Below, one piece after another: positions 17,990 to 27,487 of a stretch of DNA of 64,000 nucleotides. Source of the DNA: Variovorax sp. dw_308 (GTDB lineage Bacteria > Pseudomonadota > Gammaproteobacteria > Burkholderiales > Burkholderiaceae_C); contig NZ_JAATOM010000005.1 of the NCBI RefSeq assembly GCF_019207085.1, positions 248,001-312,000 on the forward strand, read 5' to 3'. Position 1 is the first letter of the stretch; every line of letters begins with the position of its first letter. The notes beneath the pieces were generated by a model. That model did not search any database, was not told the origin of the DNA, and saw only the letters and a program-made list of their open reading frames with translations. Position numbers and translations under genes: made by a program.

Positions 17990-18487
17990 ATGGCCTCAAT
18001 CCCATCGCAGGCTCCGGCCCCTTCGGCCGCCTCCCGGCTACGCAGCGCGGCGCGCCTCGCCTGCGCCGGAATCGCATTGGCCGCGCTCTCGGCTTGCTCC
18101 AGCGTGAGCCTCGACGAGCCGCTCGAAGGCACGCCTTGGCGGCTGACACAACTCGATGGCCAGCAGGTGATGTTCGGCGCCGATCCGAAGATCGATCCGA
18201 CCATCCAGTTCGACGCCGGCACGCAGCGGGTGAGCGGCAGCGGCGGCTGCAACAACCTCTCGGGCGGCTACAGGCGCAGCGGCAATGCGCTGCGCATCGG
18301 GCCGCTCGCCTCGACCCGCAAGGCCTGCATCGACGCCGACCGATCCAGGCTGGAAGGACGCTTCCTGGCCGCGCTCGAAGCGACCGCCGGCTACACCGTC
18401 AAGGGCGGCCAACTCACGCTGCTCGATGGGCGCTCGATGCCTCTGGCGGTGCTGGACCTCGGCCTGCGGACGGCACCGCCGCCTTGA
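17990..18487 (+). CDS. META-domain lipoprotein (HslJ-like)
   Basis: 165 residues. The signal peptide ends in a lipobox (AALSAC, Cys36), so it should be lipid-anchored. The META domain (about 45-155) shows GTPWRLTQLDGQQV at its start and the signature GSGGCNNLSGGYRR (about 83-96), then LASTRKACID. META-domain proteins such as HslJ are linked to heat shock and novobiocin resistance in E. coli; their biochemical role is not settled. It lies 25 bp after cnoX, so the two may be one stress-related transcript. Confidence 0.85.
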   Translation: MASIPSQAPAPSAASRLRSAARLACAGIALAALSACSSVSLDEPLEGTPWRLTQLDGQQVMFGADPKIDPTIQFDAGTQRVSGSGGCNNLSGGYRRSGNALRIGPLASTRKACIDADRSRLEGRFLAALEATAGYTVKGGQLTLLDGRSMPLAVLDLGLRTAPPP

Positions 18488-18691
18488 CGTGGGAGGGCGG
18501 GCTCCGTCGTTGAAGCGCGCACCGGCTTGGCCGGCGACACTGCTGCCGGAAGGCGCCGGCGGAGCGGTCCAGGCGTCCATGCTGCCGTCACTGCTGAAGT
18601 CGATGAGGTTGGACTCTGCCTGGCTCGCCGCACCGAACTGTGAAGGAGGCGCAGCTTTCACAATGTTTGAGCACCTCAGGCTTGCACAGCC

Positions 18692-19345
18692 CTACCAGCG
18701 CGCGGGCAGCGTCTTGAGTATGGTCAGGGTGCTTCGTTCATCGAGCAGGTAGTCGCCGCGCTTGAGGTCCATCAGGAGGCGGCTCACCATTTCGCGGGAG
18801 CAGCCGATCTCGCTGGCGATGGTCTGGTGCGTGAGGCGGCCGACCACCAGCGTGCCGTCGGCTTGTACCTGCGCGCGTTGCTCCAGCAGCAGCTTGAGGC
18901 GGGTGTACACGTCGAGCAGCGCCATGCTGCGGGCGCTTTCGGTGGCCAGGCGGGCGCGACGGATCAGGCGCAGGATCAGGCCCATCGCGAACTCCGGCTC
19001 GGCCGCGATGTGGCGCAGCACGGTCTCGCGCGTGACCACGGCGCAGAGCGTCGGCTCCACCGCCTGCACGCTGGCTGAACGCAGGCCGCCATCGAGCGAC
19101 ATCTCTCCCACGTACTCGCCCGGACCATGGTGACTGAGCGTGGCCTCGCGTCCGCGCGAATCGGAAACGAAGGCACGCAACCGACCGGCGAGCACGACGT
19201 AGATCGCATCGCCCCGATCGCCCTCGTTGATCAGCACCGCATGCGTCCGGTAGCGGCGCTGCACGCCCAGGGCGGCCAGCTTGAGCACGTGGGAAGGCAG
19301 GATGGAAGTCGAGTCGGCATGCGATTCGGAGGCGGACGGCGGCAT
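18692..19345 (-). CDS. Crp/Fnr-family transcriptional regulator
   Basis: 217 residues from the ATG complementary to 19343-19345. The cyclic-nucleotide-binding fold (about 20-130) includes INEGDRGDAIYVVLAGRLRA and the phosphate-cassette-like GPGEYVGEMSLDGGLRSASV. The latter has GEMS where CRP has GELG, and lacks the cassette Arg-Ser-Ala/Thr in the usual spacing, so cAMP binding cannot be assumed. The C-terminal winged HTH is clear: LTHQTIASEIGCSREMVSRL. There are no N-terminal Fnr-type cysteines. It is convergent with the META gene across 204 bp. Targets are unknown. Confidence 0.88.
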   Translation of the reverse strand: MPPSASESHADSTSILPSHVLKLAALGVQRRYRTHAVLINEGDRGDAIYVVLAGRLRAFVSDSRGREATLSHHGPGEYVGEMSLDGGLRSASVQAVEPTLCAVVTRETVLRHIAAEPEFAMGLILRLIRRARLATESARSMALLDVYTRLKLLLEQRAQVQADGTLVVGRLTHQTIASEIGCSREMVSRLLMDLKRGDYLLDERSTLTILKTLPARW

Positions 19346-19620
19346 CCACCGAATATATAGGGACGACCTCGGCGAGCCGCTCCTTGCGTGCTCGCCAGAC
19401 CGCTTGTCGATTTCCCTCTTGCGATGGCTTCGCAGGCGCATCGGGGTGGACTCTCAAGTAGATGGCCCTGCCATCTCGACTTGGTCCCCCGCGGGCTCAG
19501 AAGGTGTGAAGATTTCGTAGCGAGGGCGCCGAGGTCGGGTTGAGGAGCGGAACTGCACTCACGTGCAGTGAGCACCGCAGACCCGAGATCGGCGGCCGCA
19601 GTAGAAAGATTCGCACCTTC
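19346..19620. other. 275-bp intergenic region between the Crp-type and LuxR-type regulators
   Basis: No gene or RNA can be supported. It must hold the promoter of the Crp/Fnr gene (start 19345, minus strand) and the downstream region of the LuxR-type gene (stop at 19621). It is somewhat AT-richer near 19320-19370. The only clear structure is the 18-bp dyad at 19552-19569. Confidence 0.5.
19552..19569. promoter_or_regulatory. Perfect inverted repeat ACTGCAC-TCAC-GTGCAGT
   Basis: Two 7-bp arms separated by 4 bp, 51 bp past the stop of the LuxR-type gene and about 205 bp upstream of the Crp-type start. No T-run follows on either strand, so a protein-binding site is as likely as a terminator. 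It resembles neither the CRP nor the FNR consensus. Confidence 0.35.
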
Positions 19621-20283
19621 TCAGTTCACGTGCATGCGCAGGGCCGATACCACCTGCGGCATGCGCGAGACGCGGTGCACGACCTCGCGGATGCTGCCGC
19701 TGCCGGTCTTCTGCCGCACGTTCTTGATATGGGTGCGCACGGTCGACAGGCAGATGCCCTGAAGGCACGCGATTTCCTCGGCGCCATGCCCGGCGCAGAG
19801 CTGGGCCAGCACGTTCTGCTCGGCGCGGGTGAGTTGCTTGGCGCGCGCGAACATCTGCATGGTGATGGTTTCGCAGCCCGCCGAGCGGCTGCACATGATG
19901 AGCACGGTGTCGACGTCGGCGCCGGTGTCGCGCGGGCCCAGCGGAATGAAGGCGAGCGACAGTGGCTCGGTCGCGTGCTCCAGTTCGACGATGCTGCGGC
20001 AGCCGCGCTCCGCATCCTTCAACGCCTGGCGGATCGGGGTTTGCCAACCGTTCTGCGCAGCATTGAGCATGCCGTCGACATTGCGCAAGGTGCGCTGCGC
20101 TGCGAGTTCGCGCAGCGCCGGATGGTTTGCGTGCAGGATGCGCCCGGTGAGGTCCACCAACATCAGCCCGTGGTCGATTTCGTCGAGCACGCGGGCCAGC
20201 ATGCCCGCATGCAAGGCTTCCGGCGGCGGCATGCTCGCGACGCTGTAAGAGGTCCAGGTCTGCGGTTGGGTTGCCAGATTCAT
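19621..20283 (-). CDS. LuxR-type (PAS-HTH) transcriptional regulator
   Basis: 220 residues. The first half looks like a PAS sensor (about 28-140): VLDEIDHGLMLVDLTGRILH then ANHPALREL is the typical PAS entry, as also seen in sensor kinases. The C-terminal LuxR HTH (about 150-215) has LTRAEQNVLAQLCAGHGAEE followed by STVRTHIKNVRQKTGSGS. There is no receiver domain or autoinducer domain. The ligand is unknown. It lies between purC and the Crp-type gene, interrupting the purine gene string. Confidence 0.85.
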   Translation of the reverse strand: MNLATQPQTWTSYSVASMPPPEALHAGMLARVLDEIDHGLMLVDLTGRILHANHPALRELAAQRTLRNVDGMLNAAQNGWQTPIRQALKDAERGCRSIVELEHATEPLSLAFIPLGPRDTGADVDTVLIMCSRSAGCETITMQMFARAKQLTRAEQNVLAQLCAGHGAEEIACLQGICLSTVRTHIKNVRQKTGSGSIREVVHRVSRMPQVVSALRMHVN

Positions 20284-20404
20284 TTCGCTCTCCTCAATCG
20301 TTGGGATGAGAAGAGTTTGCGGATTCTGTACGCTGGCAGGTGGGGACTATTGCCGCAGCATTTGTGACTTATTCACATTGACTCGGCGGCCGGAAACTGT
20401 TGGC

Positions 20405-21310
20405 TTATCCGGTCAGCCGCTCCAGAGCCTCGCGGTACTTGGCGGCGGTCTTCTGGATCACGTCGGCAGGCAGTCGCGGCGCGGGCGGCGTCTTGTCCCA
20501 GGGCTTGCCGTTGATCTTGGTGGCCTCCAGCCAGTCGCGCACGAACTGCTTGTCGTAGCTTGGCGGATTCGCGCCCGTGCGCAGCGCCTCCTCGTAGCCT
20601 TCGACGGGCCAGTAGCGCGAGCTGTCGGGCGTCAGCACCTCGTCCATCAGCACCAGCGTGCCGGCTTCGTCGAGGCCGAACTCGAACTTGGTGTCGGCAA
20701 TGATCATCCCCTGGCCCAGCGCGATCTCGGCGGCGGTCTCGTAGAGCTGGATGCTGGTCTCGCGGATCTGCTGGGCCAGCGCGGGGCCGACGATTTCCAC
20801 CACGCGGTCATAGCTGATGTTCTCGTCATGTTCGCCGGCCGCCGCCTTGGCCGCAGGCGTGAAGATCGGCAACGGCAGCTTGCTTGCGTTGGTGAGGCCT
20901 TCGGGCAGCGGCACGCCGCAGACGGCACGGTTCTCTTGATATTCCTTCCAGCCGCTGCCGGCCAGGTAGCCGCGCACCACGGCCTCGACCGGGATCGGCT
21001 TCAGGCGCTTGACGAGCATCGAGCGGCCTGCGACCTGCGCCACTTCGTCGGGCTGGACGGCGCTCTCGGGCGCATCGCCGGTCAGGTGGTTCGGGCAGAT
21101 GTGGCCGAGGCGGTCGAACCACCACAGCGCCATCTGCGTGAGGATCTCGCCCTTGCCGGGGATCGGCTCGCCCATGATCACGTCGAAGGCGCTCAGCCGG
21201 TCGCTCGCCACCATCAGGATGCGATCGTCGCCGACGGTGTAGTTGTCGCGCACCTTGCCGCGCGCAAGCAGGGGCAGGCTCTTGATGGAGGACGTGTGGA
21301 CGGTCGTCAT
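20405..21310 (-). CDS. purC: SAICAR synthase
   Basis: 301 residues from the ATG complementary to 21308-21310. [54 protein letters not shown] and DTKFEFG are the PurC signature regions. The enzyme joins aspartate to CAIR with ATP in purine synthesis. This is the long type (about 300 residues) usual in betaproteobacteria. It lies 98 bp after fba, with an intrinsic terminator in between, so it likely has its own promoter as well as weak read-through. Confidence 0.95.
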   Translation of the reverse strand: MTTVHTSSIKSLPLLARGKVRDNYTVGDDRILMVASDRLSAFDVIMGEPIPGKGEILTQMALWWFDRLGHICPNHLTGDAPESAVQPDEVAQVAGRSMLVKRLKPIPVEAVVRGYLAGSGWKEYQENRAVCGVPLPEGLTNASKLPLPIFTPAAKAAAGEHDENISYDRVVEIVGPALAQQIRETSIQLYETAAEIALGQGMIIADTKFEFGLDEAGTLVLMDEVLTPDSSRYWPVEGYEEALRTGANPPSYDKQFVRDWLEATKINGKPWDKTPPAPRLPADVIQKTAAKYREALERLTG

Positions 21311-21362
21311 GGGCTGGTAGCGATATGGAAAACGAAGCGGGGGGTGTCGATTGTGCGCGCAG

Positions 21363-21386
21363 AAAAAAGCCACCGCGAACGGTGGC
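21363..21386 (-). terminator. Rho-independent terminator of fba
   Basis: On the minus strand GCCACC-GTTCGC-GGTGGC is followed directly by six T residues: a 6-bp GC stem plus U-run, 22 bp after the fba stop codon. It is the clearest intrinsic terminator in the window. Confidence 0.87.
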
Positions 21387-21408
21387 CTGCATCGCGTCCG
21401 GGCGGGGA

Positions 21409-22473
21409 TCAGACCACCGCTTGCGCGAGTTCCCCCTTGGCGTACCGGGCGGCGACGATCTGCAGGTTGTCGCCCTTGATCTTCGCGCCCTGGCCTTCGC
21501 AGCCGAACTCGATGTAGCGTTGCTTGCAGATCTGCCTGGCGGCTTCGCGCGCGGGCTTGAGCCATTCACGGGCGTCGAACTTCTCGGGGTTCTCGAACAG
21601 GAACTTGCGCACCGCGGCAGTCATGGCCAGGCGGATGTCGGTGTCGATGTTGATCTTGCGCACGCCGTGCTTGATGGCTTCCTGGATTTCCTCGACCGGC
21701 ACGCCGAAGGTCTCCTTCATCGCGCCGCCGTACTGGCGGATGATCGCCAGCAAGTCCTGCGGCACGCTCGACGAACCGTGCATCACCAGGTGGGTGTTGG
21801 GAATGCGGCGGTGGATTTCCTTGATGCGGTCGATTGCCAGGATGTCGCCAGTGGGCTTGCGCGTGAACTTGTAGGCGCCATGGCTGGTACCGATGGCGAT
21901 GGCCAGCGCGTCGATCTGCGTGCGCTTGACGAAGTCGGCCGCCTGCTCGGGGTCGGTCAGCAGTTGCTCGCGCGTCATGGTGGCGTCGGTGCCGTGGCCG
22001 TCTTCCTTGTCGCCCTTCATGGTTTCCAGCGAGCCGAGGCAGCCGAGTTCACCTTCGACGGTCACGCCCACACGGTGCGCCATGTCGGACACCTTCTTGG
22101 TGGTCTCGACGTTGTATTCGTAGCTGGCGATGGTCTTGCCGTCGGCTTCGAGCGAGCCGTCCATCATCACCGAGCTGAAGCCCAGGTCGATGGCGCCCTT
22201 GCAGACCTCGGGGCTCTGGCCGTGGTCCTGGTGCATGACCAGCGGTACGGTGGGGTAGGCCTCGATGGCCGCCTGGATCAGGTGCTTGATGAACGCCTCG
22301 CCAGCGTATTTGCGGGCGCCGGCGCTGGCTTGCAGGATGACGGGAGCGCCGACTTCCTTGGCCGCTTCCATGACGGCCTGGACCTGCTCGAGGTTGTTGA
22401 CGTTGAATGCCGGAATGCCGTAGCCGTTAGCGGCTGCGTGGTCCAGCAGCTCGCGCATCGATACAAGTGCCAT
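21409..22473 (-). CDS. fba: Class II fructose-bisphosphate aldolase (Calvin/glycolytic type)
   Basis: 354 residues. The zinc and substrate motifs of class II aldolases are present: [44 protein letters not shown] and HGSSSVP, then [11 protein letters not shown]. The length and the [10 protein letters not shown] insertion fit the CbbA-like subtype common in betaproteobacteria. It splits fructose-1,6-bisphosphate to DHAP and GAP and also runs in gluconeogenesis. It is part of the pgk-pyk-fba string, here separated from pyk by an esterase gene. Confidence 0.95.
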   Translation of the reverse strand: MALVSMRELLDHAAANGYGIPAFNVNNLEQVQAVMEAAKEVGAPVILQASAGARKYAGEAFIKHLIQAAIEAYPTVPLVMHQDHGQSPEVCKGAIDLGFSSVMMDGSLEADGKTIASYEYNVETTKKVSDMAHRVGVTVEGELGCLGSLETMKGDKEDGHGTDATMTREQLLTDPEQAADFVKRTQIDALAIAIGTSHGAYKFTRKPTGDILAIDRIKEIHRRIPNTHLVMHGSSSVPQDLLAIIRQYGGAMKETFGVPVEEIQEAIKHGVRKINIDTDIRLAMTAAVRKFLFENPEKFDAREWLKPAREAARQICKQRYIEFGCEGQGAKIKGDNLQIVAARYAKGELAQAVV

Positions 22474-22586
22474 GGGGTTGCCTCGCGATATGTGTTAGGG
22501 GGATCAGGAAAAAGTACAGCCGCTGATTCTATCGACGCCCTCCCGGCGCAGCGGCGGGCATTGACCACACACGCGTCGATGTGCGC

Positions 22587-23471
22587 CTACGGCAACCCGA
22601 GGAATTTCACGATCGGCGGCAGAACCGGGCCACCCAGCCACCGGAGCGGCTTCGCAACCGCGGCAATCAGTGTCACGTGGCCCAGGTTGTCGAACTCGCG
22701 CACCTCTACGTCGACGCCCGCGGCGCGCAGCCGCTCGGCCATTTGCCGGGTGTTGCGGACCGGATTGACCAGCGTGTCCTTGCTCACCGCCATGAGCAAC
22801 GTGCGTGGCGCCGCGGCCGAGACATGGCCAATGGGCTGCGACTCGGGCTGCGTGGCGGGCCAGTCGAAGGCGATCCTGGCGTCGGGGTTCTCGATGGGCA
22901 GGAAATCGTAGGGGCCGGCCAGGCCGATCCAGCCGGCGAGTTGCTTCGGGCTCGTGCCGACCGCGCCGAGCCAGCGATCGTCCAGTGCCACCATCGCCGC
23001 GTTGTAACCGCCCGCGCTGTGGCCCATCACATAGACCTGCTTCGGATCGGCGCCGAGGCGCGCCGCGTTGTCGAGCGCCCATTTGACGGCTAGCGCGCTG
23101 TCCTGCACGAACACGGGATACCTGAACGCGGGCGACAGCCCGTAGTCGGGCAGCACAACCACCGCCCCGCGCGACGCCAGCGCTTCGCCGACGAAGCGGA
23201 AGCCGGCCCGGTCGCCGGTGGTCCAGGCGCCGCCGAAGAAGAACACCACGAGGGGCCGTCGCCCCGCTGCCGGCAATGCGGCTGGCAGCGGCCGGAACAC
23301 GTCCAGCCTCTGTCGTGGCGCCGGGCCATAGGCCACGTCGCCCTCGAAATCGTAGGTGTCCTGCGGCACTGCTCGGTCCAGCAGCCTGGCGGGCGAGCAG
23401 GCCGACAGCAGCGCGGCGCCAATGGCGGCAACGAACAACGCGGCACGGCGCACGAAGGGAGCGTGAGTCAT
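22587..23471 (-). CDS. Alpha/beta-hydrolase (BD-FAE/kynurenine-formamidase-like) lipoprotein
   Basis: 294 residues. A lipoprotein signal ends at LLSAC (Cys25). The nucleophile elbow is VMGHSAGGYNAAM (Ser152). The oxyanion loop reads FFFGGAWTTGDR, where the usual HGGxW has Phe in place of His. A late Asp (DVEVREFDNLGH) and His follow as in esterase/lipase families. A periplasmic or outer-membrane esterase is likely; the substrate is unknown. It sits between pyk and fba, about 100 bp from each, breaking a glycolytic gene string that is usually contiguous in related genomes, and so looks like a later insertion. Confidence 0.82.
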   Translation of the reverse strand: MTHAPFVRRAALFVAAIGAALLSACSPARLLDRAVPQDTYDFEGDVAYGPAPRQRLDVFRPLPAALPAAGRRPLVVFFFGGAWTTGDRAGFRFVGEALASRGAVVVLPDYGLSPAFRYPVFVQDSALAVKWALDNAARLGADPKQVYVMGHSAGGYNAAMVALDDRWLGAVGTSPKQLAGWIGLAGPYDFLPIENPDARIAFDWPATQPESQPIGHVSAAAPRTLLMAVSKDTLVNPVRNTRQMAERLRAAGVDVEVREFDNLGHVTLIAAVAKPLRWLGGPVLPPIVKFLGLP

Positions 23472-23573
23472 GGCTTCAATACGCCGGACAGCGCGACATG
23501 GATTCGCGAGTCCGGGCCACAGCCTGAATGAGTCGGGTGATCGAGCGCAATCAACCGGCCCTTCACGCCCCGG

Positions 23574-25022
23574 TCAGGTAGCCCGGCAGATCTTCAGCAT
23601 GTTGGTGCCCCCGGGCGCGCCCATCGGCTCGCCGCAGGTGATCGCGTAGACGTCGCCGCTCTGCACGATGCCGCGCTTCTTCAGGTGCGCCTCGGCCTGT
23701 TCGAGGGCGGTGTCGCGGTCGCTTTGCGAATCCATCAACAACGGGCGCACGTTGCGGTAGAGCGCCATCTTGCGCTGCGTGGCGAGGCGCGAGGTCAGCG
23801 CGTAGACCGGGATATGCGCGGCATGCCGGCTCATCCACAGCGGCGTCGAGCCCGATTCGGTCATCGCGACGATCGCCTTGGCGCCCAGGTGATGCGCCGT
23901 GAACAGCGCGCCCATCGCGATCGACTGGTCGATGCGGTTGTAGGTGTGGCCGCTGAAGTCGGTGTCGAGCGTCTTGTCCTCGGCCGCTTCGGCGGCTTCG
24001 CAGATGCGGCTCATTTCCTGCACCGTCTCGAGCGGGTAGCGGCCCGAGGCGGTCTCGGCCGAGAGCATCACGGCGTCGGTGCCGTCGAGCACGGCGTTGG
24101 CCACGTCGCTGACCTCGGCGCGGGTCGGCACCGGGTTGGTGATCATCGACTCCATCATCTGCGTGGCGGTGATGACCACGCGGTCCATCTCGCGCGCCAT
24201 GCGGATCATCTTCTTCTGCAGCGCCGGCACGGCCGCGTTGCCCACTTCCACGGCCAGGTCGCCGCGCGCCACCATGATGCCGTCGCTGGCGCGGATGATT
24301 TCCTCCAGCTTGGGAATCGCCTCGGCGCGCTCGATCTTGGCGATGAGGCCCGGCTTGTGGCCATGCTCCGCCGCGGCCACGTTGCAGAGCTGGCGCGCCA
24401 TTTCCATGTCGGTCGCGTTCTTCGGAAAGCTCACCGCCACGTAGTCGGCCTTGAAGCTCATCGCGGTCTTGATGTCTTCCATGTCTTTACCGGTGAGCGC
24501 CGGCGCGGTGAGGCCGCCGCCCTGCTTGTTGATGCCCTTGTTGTTGGACAACTCGCCGCCGAGCTTGACGGTGGTCAGCACGGTCTCGCCCTTGACCGCA
24601 TCGACCGTCAGCACGATCAGGCCGTCGTTCAGCAGCAGCCTGTCGCCGGCCTTCACGTCGCGCGGCAGGTCCTTGTAGTCGAGGCCTACGCCATTGATGT
24701 CACCGAGTTCGGTGCGTGCCGCGTCGAGCACGAACTTCGCACCGGGCTCCAGCCAGACCTTGCCTTCCGCGAACTTGCCGACGCGGATCTTCGGGCCCTG
24801 CAGGTCGGCCATGATCGCCACCTCGCGGCCGGTGCGGCGCGCGGCTTCGCGCACCATGGCCGCGCGGTCGATGTGATCCTGCGCCGTGCCGTGGCTGAAG
24901 TTCAGCCTGACCACGCTGACCTTGTTCAGGATCATCTGTTCGAGCAGCTCCAGCGTGTTGGAGGCCGGGCCGAGGGTGGCGACGATCTTGGTGGCGTGAC
25001 GGGGAAGGCGGACGGTGTCCAT
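23574..25022 (-). CDS. pyk: Pyruvate kinase
   Basis: 482 residues, normal length. RHATKIVATLGPASNTLELL at the N-terminus, LNFSHG, MADLQGPKIRVG, the active-site IAKIERAEAI, MVARGDLAVE, then VITATQMMESMITNPVPTRA and DAVMLSAETASGRYP are the family signatures. It converts PEP and ADP to pyruvate and ATP. The C-terminal allosteric domain is intact. It lies 99 bp after pgk, which may allow cotranscription. Confidence 0.96.
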   Translation of the reverse strand: MDTVRLPRHATKIVATLGPASNTLELLEQMILNKVSVVRLNFSHGTAQDHIDRAAMVREAARRTGREVAIMADLQGPKIRVGKFAEGKVWLEPGAKFVLDAARTELGDINGVGLDYKDLPRDVKAGDRLLLNDGLIVLTVDAVKGETVLTTVKLGGELSNNKGINKQGGGLTAPALTGKDMEDIKTAMSFKADYVAVSFPKNATDMEMARQLCNVAAAEHGHKPGLIAKIERAEAIPKLEEIIRASDGIMVARGDLAVEVGNAAVPALQKKMIRMAREMDRVVITATQMMESMITNPVPTRAEVSDVANAVLDGTDAVMLSAETASGRYPLETVQEMSRICEAAEAAEDKTLDTDFSGHTYNRIDQSIAMGALFTAHHLGAKAIVAMTESGSTPLWMSRHAAHIPVYALTSRLATQRKMALYRNVRPLLMDSQSDRDTALEQAEAHLKKRGIVQSGDVYAITCGEPMGAPGGTNMLKICRAT

Positions 25023-25121
25023 GGGGCTTGTCTCCAGAAGCGGTTGTTGTGGTTTGGGAATCTTCGAGGAATTCGACCGCGCCGCCTTCGGGACCGGCGC
25101 GCAGGTGTCAGTTCGCGCGGC

Positions 25122-26315
25122 TCACTGTGCGGCGCGCCGGGTCAGGATCTCGAATGCGGGCAGCGTCTTGCCCTCGAGGATCTCGAGGAAGGCGCCGCCG
25201 CCGGTCGAGATGTAGCCGACCTTCGATTCGATGCCGTACTTGGCAATCGCGGCCAGCGTGTCGCCGCCGCCGGCGATCGAGAACGCGGGGCTGTCCGCGA
25301 TGGCTTCGGCAATGACTTTGGTGCCATTGGCGAACGCATCGAACTCGAACACGCCGACCGGACCGTTCCACACGATGGTGCCGGCTTCGCGCAACTGCGC
25401 GGCCAGTTGCGCGGCGGTCTTCGGGCCGATGTCGAGGATCAGGTCGTCGGCGGCCACATCGGTCGCGGCCTTGACCGTCGCGGGCGCATCGGCGGCGAAG
25501 GCCTTGGCCGTGACCACGTCGACCGGGATCGGCACGGCGGCGCCGCGCGCGCGCATGGCTTCGATGACGGCCTTGGCCTGGTCGAGCAGATCGGGCTCGG
25601 CGAGCGACTTGCCGATCGGCAGGCCGGCAGCCAGCATGAAGGTGTTGGCGATGCCGCCGCCGACGATGAGCTGGTCGACCTTCTCGGCCAGGCTCTTGAG
25701 GATGGTGAGCTTGGTACTGACCTTGGAGCCCGCAACGATGGCGACCAATGGCCGCTTGGGCGTGGCCAGCGCGCGGGTGATGGCGTCGATCTCGGCCGCC
25801 AGCAGCGGGCCGGCCGAAGCGATCTTTGCGTACTCGGCGATGCCGTAGGTGGTGCCTTCGGCTCGGTGGGCGGTGCCGAAGGCGTCGTTCACGTAGATGT
25901 CGCACAGCGCGGCCATCTTCTTCGCGAGCGCGGGGTCGTTCTTCTTCTCACCCTTGTTGACGCGGCAGTTCTCCAGCAGCACGACATTGCCCGGCTTGAC
26001 GTCGACGCCGTCGACCCAGTTGGCCACCAGCGGCACCTCGCGGCCCAGGAGTTCGGCCAGCCGCGCCGCGACGGGCGCCAGGGAGTCTTCGGGCTTGAAC
26101 TCGCCCTCGGTCGGGCGGCCCAAGTGCGAGGTCACCATGACGGCTGCGCCTGCGGCCAGCGCCTGCTGGATGCAGGGCACCGAGGCGCGGATGCGGGTGT
26201 CTTCGGTGATGCGGCCGGTGTCGTCTTGGGGCACGTTGAGATCGGCGCGAATGAAAACGCGCTGGCCGGCAACTTTGCCTTGGGCGCACAGGTCGGTAAA
26301 GCGGATGACGTTCAT
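25122..26315 (-). CDS. pgk: Phosphoglycerate kinase
   Basis: 397 residues from the ATG complementary to 26313-26315; a 20-codon upstream extension has no family resemblance. [42 protein letters not shown] and the nucleotide loop [11 protein letters not shown] are PGK signatures. The enzyme makes ATP from 1,3-bisphosphoglycerate. It heads the pgk-pyk-fba-purC string on the minus strand and has 90 bp upstream before azlD's stop for a promoter. Confidence 0.96.
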   Translation of the reverse strand: MNVIRFTDLCAQGKVAGQRVFIRADLNVPQDDTGRITEDTRIRASVPCIQQALAAGAAVMVTSHLGRPTEGEFKPEDSLAPVAARLAELLGREVPLVANWVDGVDVKPGNVVLLENCRVNKGEKKNDPALAKKMAALCDIYVNDAFGTAHRAEGTTYGIAEYAKIASAGPLLAAEIDAITRALATPKRPLVAIVAGSKVSTKLTILKSLAEKVDQLIVGGGIANTFMLAAGLPIGKSLAEPDLLDQAKAVIEAMRARGAAVPIPVDVVTAKAFAADAPATVKAATDVAADDLILDIGPKTAAQLAAQLREAGTIVWNGPVGVFEFDAFANGTKVIAEAIADSPAFSIAGGGDTLAAIAKYGIESKVGYISTGGGAFLEILEGKTLPAFEILTRRAAQ

Positions 26316-26405
26316 GCGGTTGATTCTAGGAGTCCGACATGACGCTGCCTGTACGCACTGGCACGCCGCCCCCAAATTCGATGCACGGCGGGACTGCGGT
26401 ATCGG

Positions 26406-26747
26406 CTACCAGCCCAACCCCAGGTGCAGCGGCAGGTAGACCACCATGCCCGCCACGATGGTGCCAAGCACGCCATGACGCTTGAAGTAGTACGCGGCAC
26501 CCGCAGCCGCGGCGTAAAGCCGGGCGTCCTGCCACGTCGCGATGAAGTGGCCCTGCGTCATCACGATCTCGGGAATCACCACCGCCGCCAGCGCCGCCAC
26601 CGGCGCATAGTGCAGCGCCCGATGCGCCCAGGGCGGCAAGCCCCAGGGCCGATCGAGGATGAAGAAGAAGCAGCGCGTGAGTACGCTGATGGCTGCGAGA
26701 CCGAGGATGATCAGCAGCGTCCAGCCGTCGGTGACGCCTGCAGTCAT
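26406..26747 (-). CDS. azlD: AzlD-family branched-chain amino-acid exporter small subunit
   Basis: 113 residues with four hydrophobic segments, matching the small AzlD/YgaH family. TRCFFFILDRPWGLPPWAHR and ALHYAPVAALAAVVIPEIVM are the conserved early part. Together with AzlC it forms an inner-membrane exporter of branched-chain or related amino acids. The ATG overlaps the azlC stop (ATGA). Confidence 0.9.
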   Translation of the reverse strand: MTAGVTDGWTLLIILGLAAISVLTRCFFFILDRPWGLPPWAHRALHYAPVAALAAVVIPEIVMTQGHFIATWQDARLYAAAAGAAYYFKRHGVLGTIVAGMVVYLPLHLGLGW

Positions 26748-27484
26748 TTTTCATCCCCTTCGTTCGGATCGAGCCCAAGCTGCTTCTCCAGCCAGAAGCA
26801 CAGCAGCACCGCGACGCCGATCCCGGCCACGATGTTGAGCTTGAGCGGCAGGTTGTAGGCCATCACGGCGGTCGCACCGGCGATGCCGATCGCGACCATG
26901 CGCAACTTGCTGGTCGCCATCGAGCACAGGATGGCGACCAGGCTCAACACACCTGCGAAGCCCAGCCCCCAGGCCAGCGGAATGAAGTTCGCGAGCGCCA
27001 CGCCGATCAGGCTCAGTCCCATCCATGCCGCCCACGTGATGAAGTAACCGCCCGCCAGGTACGCCTCCTGCTCGTGGCGCCCAGCCACATCCTGTGCGGG
27101 CTCCGGGTAGCGCCGCGTGAACATCACGTAGCTGAGGTCCGCCGTCATGTAGCCGTTGACCAGCCGGCGCCAGCGCGGCAAATGCATGAGGTAGGGCCGC
27201 AGATGCAGGCTGAACACCACGAAGCGCAGGTTGACGCAGAAGGCGGTCGCCAGGATCACCCAGCCCGGCGCGCCCGCCATGAGCAAGGGAATCGCCGCCA
27301 GCTGCGAACTGCCCGCATAGACCAGCAGCGTCATGGCAACCGCCTCGAACACGCTCATGCCCGACTGCACCATCGCCACGCCCGTCATCAGGCCCCAGGC
27401 CGAGATGCCGAGCGCCAGCGGCGCCATGTGGCGGGCGCCTTCCTTGAAGGCCGGATGGTTGCGGACGGCGCGAAGGAAGAACAA
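26744..27484 (-). CDS. azlC: AzlC-family branched-chain amino-acid exporter large subunit
   Basis: 246 residues, about 6-7 membrane segments. KEGARHMAPLALGISAWGLM, LLVYAGSSQLAAIPLL and CVNLRFVVFSLHLRPYL are AzlC hallmarks. The start used is a TTG 4 bp after the fmt stop; an ATG exists 19 codons later, but it would cut the conserved N-terminus. The short gap to fmt suggests one transcript. The AzlCD pair is often annotated 'ABC permease' although no ATPase is involved. Confidence 0.88.
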   Translation of the reverse strand: MFFLRAVRNHPAFKEGARHMAPLALGISAWGLMTGVAMVQSGMSVFEAVAMTLLVYAGSSQLAAIPLLMAGAPGWVILATAFCVNLRFVVFSLHLRPYLMHLPRWRRLVNGYMTADLSYVMFTRRYPEPAQDVAGRHEQEAYLAGGYFITWAAWMGLSLIGVALANFIPLAWGLGFAGVLSLVAILCSMATSKLRMVAIGIAGATAVMAYNLPLKLNIVAGIGVAVLLCFWLEKQLGLDPNEGDEK

Positions 27485-27487
27485 CGA

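Noticed and set aside
18038..18661. Minus-strand frame containing ESNLIDFSSDGSMDAW, resembling a secreted-protein fragment.
   Set aside because: Most of it is antisense to the META gene and it lacks a start context or domain; not enough to call a gene or pseudogene.
18639..18662. TGTGA...TCACA arrangement near the 3' end of the Crp-type gene.
   Set aside because: The spacing is 14 bp, not the 6 bp of a CRP site, and the position is downstream of convergent genes; at most a weak hairpin.
23685..26342. Open frame of 885 codons antisense to pyk and pgk.
   Set aside because: It spans two genes and their spacer and shows only mirror composition, with no family resemblance.
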